From positions 620,001 to 684,000 of the forward strand of contig JACKNG010000002.1 of assembly GCA_024235015.1 (NCBI GenBank): DNA of 64,000 nucleotides, read 5' to 3'. This DNA comes from Gammaproteobacteria bacterium. Its GTDB lineage: Bacteria > Pseudomonadota > Gammaproteobacteria > Ga0077536. Under the pieces are notes generated by a model, which worked only from the letters and a program-made list of their open reading frames with translations, was not told the origin of the DNA and searched no databases. This document shows, piece by piece, positions 61,131-64,000 of the stretch (its first letter is position 1; each line of letters begins with the position of its first letter). A program made the translations under genes and the position numbers.

Positions 61131-62573
61131 ATGCGACGTCCTCAACTGCAACAACTGGCCGGGCTGCTGCTGATGCTGTTCGCCGCTTCGCTGCTGCCGG
61201 TGCTGCTGCTGTCGCTGAGCGACCACGAAACGCGCAGCGTGGCCTGGGCCAGCTTCGCCGCGCTCACCGCGGCCGCCGGCCTCGCCCTGTGGTGGCCGGA
61301 ACGCCACGGTATCCAGCGCCTGCGCGCGCGCGACGGTTTCATCGTCGTCGCCCTGTTCTGGGTGCTGCTGTCGCTGCTCAGCGCGGTGCCGTTCTACGTC
61401 CTGCTCGACCTCACCCTGGACGAGGCCCTGTTCGAGGCGGTGTCCGGCTTCACCACCACCGGGGCGACGGTGCTGTCGGGCCTCGACCGCATGCCCATCT
61501 CCATCCTCTACTACCGCAACCAGCTGCAGTGGCTGGGCGGCATCGGCATGATCGTCTCGGCGGTCGCCATCCTGCCCATGATCGGCGTCGGCGGCATGCA
61601 GCTGCTGCGCGCCGAGGCCAGCGGGCCGATGAAGGACGACAAGCTGACCCCGCGCATCGGCAAGACCGCGCAGCACCTGTGGGGCATCTATGCCGGTCTC
61701 ACCGGGCTCTGCGCGCTGGCCTACCTGGCCGCCGGCATGTCGCCCTTCGACGCCGTGTGCCACGCCATGTCGACGCTCTCGACCGGCGGCTTCTCCACCC
61801 ACGACGCGAGCTTCGCCTACTTCCACAGCGATGCGATCGAGAGCATCGCGGTTATTTTCATGCTGCTCGGTTCGGTGCCGTTCACCCTGCACTACATGGC
61901 CCTGCACCAGCGCTCCATCACGCCTTACCGCAAGCACGGCGAGACGATCGCCTTCCTCGTCGTCGTCATCGTCGCCGTCGCTCTCACTGCCGCCCTGGTC
62001 ACCGGCTACGATCACCTGGGCGGATTCGAAGCCTGGCGCGCAGCCGCGTTCGCCGTCGTCACCGTGATCACCAGTACCGGCTACATGGACGAGGATTTCA
62101 CCCAGTGGCCGAACGTGCTGCCGACCTTCCTCTTCTACATCAGCTGTATCGGCGGCTGCGCCGGCTCGACCGCCGGCGGCATCAAGGTCATCCGTTTCGT
62201 CGTGCTCGCGCGCAACTGCGCGCTGCAGATCGAACGCCTGGTGCATCCCACCCTGGTGCGCCCGCTCAAGCACGACGAACGCATCCTGCCCGACAAGGTG
62301 ACCGACGCCGTGTGGGGCTTCTTCGCCCTCTACGTGCTGGTCTTCGCGCTGCTCATGACCTTGGGCATGATCGGCGGCCTCGACCAGGTCTCGGCCTTCG
62401 GCGCGACCGCGACCACCCTGAACAACCTCGGCCCCGGGCTCGGCACGACGAGCCTCAGCTTCGCCACCGTGGCGCCGTGGCTCAAGGTGCTCTACAGCTT
62501 CGCCATGCTGCTCGGGCGGCTCGAGTTCTTCACCCTGCTGGTGCTGCTGCATCCCGCCTTCTGGCGTAGTTGA
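61131..62573 (+). CDS. trkH: TrkH-type potassium uptake membrane subunit
   Basis: A 480-residue potassium channel-like transporter, the size of E. coli TrkH (483). Four P-loops carry the selectivity glycines: SGFTTTGATV, LSTGGFST, ITSTGYMD and NNLGPGLGT. The segment RNQLQWLGGIGMIV is also conserved. It normally works with the cytoplasmic NAD-binding subunit TrkA, which is not in this window. Transcribed away from a KdpDE-like system. Confidence 0.95.
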   Translation: MRRPQLQQLAGLLLMLFAASLLPVLLLSLSDHETRSVAWASFAALTAAAGLALWWPERHGIQRLRARDGFIVVALFWVLLSLLSAVPFYVLLDLTLDEALFEAVSGFTTTGATVLSGLDRMPISILYYRNQLQWLGGIGMIVSAVAILPMIGVGGMQLLRAEASGPMKDDKLTPRIGKTAQHLWGIYAGLTGLCALAYLAAGMSPFDAVCHAMSTLSTGGFSTHDASFAYFHSDAIESIAVIFMLLGSVPFTLHYMALHQRSITPYRKHGETIAFLVVVIVAVALTAALVTGYDHLGGFEAWRAAAFAVVTVITSTGYMDEDFTQWPNVLPTFLFYISCIGGCAGSTAGGIKVIRFVVLARNCALQIERLVHPTLVRPLKHDERILPDKVTDAVWGFFALYVLVFALLMTLGMIGGLDQVSAFGATATTLNNLGPGLGTTSLSFATVAPWLKVLYSFAMLLGRLEFFTLLVLLHPAFWRS

Positions 62574-62812
62574 ACGATCTGCGTAGGACGGTTCCGAACC
62601 CGCGGCGGGCGGATCGTCACGGGCGCCGCCACGACCCCGGATTTCCTTTTCCCACCAGCCACATGCAGCGCGTTCACACGGTTTTCGAGCGGCCACGCGC
62701 CGATTGAACTTGCGCCGCCGCGCCGGTCTCACGTCCACCGGTCAACACGGTGCGCACTGTTCCTGACTCGGTCCATTGATCCACCACGCTGCTCTCTACG
62801 AGGAGTACGACC
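62574..62812. other. Spacer between trkH and the small exported protein
   Basis: About 240 bases, no supported gene. A GAGGAG ribosome site for the small gene lies at the right edge. No strong terminator seen after trkH. Confidence 0.4.
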
Positions 62813-62950
62813 ATGAAGACCAAGACCATCTCGACCCTGCTTGCCACTGCCCTGCTGCTCGCCAGCTTCGCGACCCTGGCCGCTGACGCCCACCACTGCA
62901 AGACCGGCCAAAAGTGGGACGACACCAAGGCCCAGTGCGTTAAGAAGTGA
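62813..62950 (+). CDS. Tiny exported protein with one Cys pair
   Basis: A 45-residue protein with signal peptide (TISTLLATALLLASFATLAADA) leaving about 21 residues: HHCKTGQKWDDTKAQCVKK. The two Cys, 13 residues apart around Trp, could form a disulfide-stabilised loop. GAGGAG precedes the ATG and a good terminator follows the stop, which supports a real small gene. Function unknown. Confidence 0.7.
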   Translation: MKTKTISTLLATALLLASFATLAADAHHCKTGQKWDDTKAQCVKK

Positions 62951-62961
62951 CGTAAGCGGAT

Positions 62962-62990
62962 GGCGAGGGCGCCGCGGTGCCCTCGCCTTT
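62962..62990 (+). terminator. Rho-independent terminator after the small gene
   Basis: GGCGAGGGC (62962-62970) pairs with GCCCTCGCC (62979-62987) around an 8-base loop, followed by TTT. Confidence 0.75.
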
Positions 62991-63127
62991 CCGCCCGCGC
63001 AGGAAGGCGCTCCCGTGCCGCCTCCCGCACTCCGCCGGCGGCACCATGACAGGCCTGTCACCGATTGATTACCCTGTGACGGTCGCCCGGCCCCCTTGCC
63101 GGGTAGGCGCGCACCGGGAGAATCAAC

Positions 63128-63949
63128 ATGCAGCAAGCGACCATGCCACCATTGGCCTACGTCGACCAGCTCAACGCGCGCTACCAGGCGCTCGGCTTTC
63201 CGCCCTACGACTGGACCGTCAACGACACCGCGCCGCTCACACCGCTCGCGAAATCGCTGGCCGAGTGCCGGGTGTCGCTGCTCACTACCGGCGGCATCTC
63301 GCGCGTCGATGCGCCGCCGTTCGATGCCGACGCCCGTAACGATCTGCGTCTCGATGCCATCCCGTCCAACACGCCCGCGGACCGTTTTCAAATCAACGAC
63401 AACTACTACGATCACCGCGACGCCGGCCGCGACATCAACTGCCAGTTCCCGCTCGAGCGCCTGCACGAACTGGCCGCGGCCGGGGTCATCGGCAGTGTCG
63501 CGCCACGGCTGTGGAGCGGCTTCATGGGCCGTATCTACATCCGCAACGAGGTCTGCGAGGTGGCCGCGCCGGCCTTCGCGCGCGAGCTCGCCGCCGACGG
63601 CGTCGACGTGCTGGTGCTGATCCCGGCCTGCCCGCTCGATCACCAGACCGCCGGCCTGGTGGCGCGCGTGGTCGAAGAGCACGGCATCGTCACCACGCTG
63701 CTCTCGACCGGGCGTGACCTGTCGTGGAACGTGCGCGCGCCGCGCACGGCCTTCGTCAATCACCCCATGGGCAACGCGCTCGGCGCGCCCTGCGATGCCG
63801 ACGGTCAGCGCGCCGTACTCGCCGCCACCCTTGCCCTGGCCGAGTCGGTGACGGCGGGCGGCACGCTGGTCGACCTGCCCTACGCCTGGCCGACCCCCTT
63901 CGCGATGCACTTCCCGATGAAGAGCCGCGAAGACCAGCTGAAGAAATGA
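63128..63949 (+). CDS. GrdB-family (glycine/sarcosine/betaine/proline reductase-like) protein
   Basis: A 273-residue protein resembling the selenoprotein B (GrdB/PrdB) family, with ECRVSLLTTGGISR near the N terminus, IGSVAPRLWSGFMGRIY in the middle and DVLVLIPACPLDHQTAGLVARVVEEHGI later. In anaerobes GrdB is selenocysteine-dependent. Here the frame has no internal TGA, so it is not a selenoprotein, and no GrdA/GrdC partners are nearby. Many aerobic bacteria have such stand-alone genes of unknown role. GGGAGA precedes the ATG. Confidence 0.82.
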   Translation: MQQATMPPLAYVDQLNARYQALGFPPYDWTVNDTAPLTPLAKSLAECRVSLLTTGGISRVDAPPFDADARNDLRLDAIPSNTPADRFQINDNYYDHRDAGRDINCQFPLERLHELAAAGVIGSVAPRLWSGFMGRIYIRNEVCEVAAPAFARELAADGVDVLVLIPACPLDHQTAGLVARVVEEHGIVTTLLSTGRDLSWNVRAPRTAFVNHPMGNALGAPCDADGQRAVLAATLALAESVTAGGTLVDLPYAWPTPFAMHFPMKSREDQLKK

Positions 63950-63965
63950 GGCAAGCGCGGCGCGC

Positions 63966-64000
63966 TCACGCGCGCACCGCGTAGAACAGGTTCACCGGGC
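63966..64000 (-). CDS. Possible C-terminal end of a gene running off the window
   Basis: On the minus strand the last 35 bases read PVNLFYAVRA then a stop. This ending looks like the tail of a longer protein, but only ten codons are visible. Confidence 0.25.
   Translation of the reverse strand, partial: PVNLFYAVRA

Noticed and set aside
63128..63949. Selenoprotein with in-frame TGA
   Set aside because: The reading frame is open from start to stop without any internal TGA.

Overview
The window is 64 kb of very GC-rich, densely coded DNA. Gene families point to a Gram-negative proteobacterium, most probably an environmental gammaproteobacterium: TonB-dependent receptor, outer-membrane lipoproteins, KdpE/TrkH potassium genes, PEP-CTERM/VPLPA-CTERM exported proteins, VapBC and BrnTA toxin-antitoxin pairs, a REP-associated transposase, and many acyl-CoA, monooxygenase and CoA-ligase genes. 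I see no rRNA, tRNA, CRISPR array, prophage or plasmid backbone; this looks like chromosome. Genus-level placement is not possible from sequence reading alone.

Layout. 0-12.4 kb is metabolic: MFS transporter, LuxAB-like flavin monooxygenase, two VPLP-CTERM exported proteins, an AidB-type acyl-CoA dehydrogenase, a single-chain biotin-dependent acyl-CoA carboxylase, and a cobalt-type nitrile hydratase operon (beta-alpha-accessory). 12.4-20.8 kb holds an OmpR-type two-component system divergent from a PspA-like / membrane protein / von Willebrand A operon, then a transporter-fold protein with a long soluble tail. 21-25.2 kb has a SnoaL-like protein, a DUF1329 protein, a YajG-like lipoprotein, and an ECF sigma / anti-sigma pair headed by a small exported protein with three F-x-P-W motifs. 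25.3-38.2 kb has an aminotransferase, SMP-30-like lactonase, MMPL/RND exporter, PilZ protein, NarL-type two-component system, a peptidoglycan-binding lipoprotein, a fused 3-ketoacid CoA-transferase and an HI0933-type flavoprotein.

38.3-44.1 kb is dominated by PEP-CTERM-like exported proteins (including a GDSL hydrolase) with a VapBC pair inside. 44.6-50.2 kb is a tightly overlapping operon of three LuxR-family regulators and a TonB-dependent receptor. BrnTA follows, then an ORF that joins two complete PEP-CTERM precursors in frame, a probable Fur-controlled small protein, a CoA ligase, another VPLPA-CTERM protein, and a 4-hydroxybutyryl-CoA-dehydratase-like protein without the known cluster ligands. 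57.8-58.7 kb carries a RAYT transposase with its palindromes. The window ends with KdpE and a short KdpD-like kinase divergent from trkH, a tiny exported protein, and a GrdB-family protein.

How the parts fit. Two OmpR-type systems each sit back to back with an envelope or ion-transport gene, and both divergent spacers hold 11-bp-spaced direct repeats plus the same GCAATCTTTAC string. At least nine genes encode C-terminal exosortase-type sorting signals although no exosortase is present here, so sorting must rely on a distant locus. Two families of short palindromes are scattered between genes; one matches the sequences flanking the RAYT gene.
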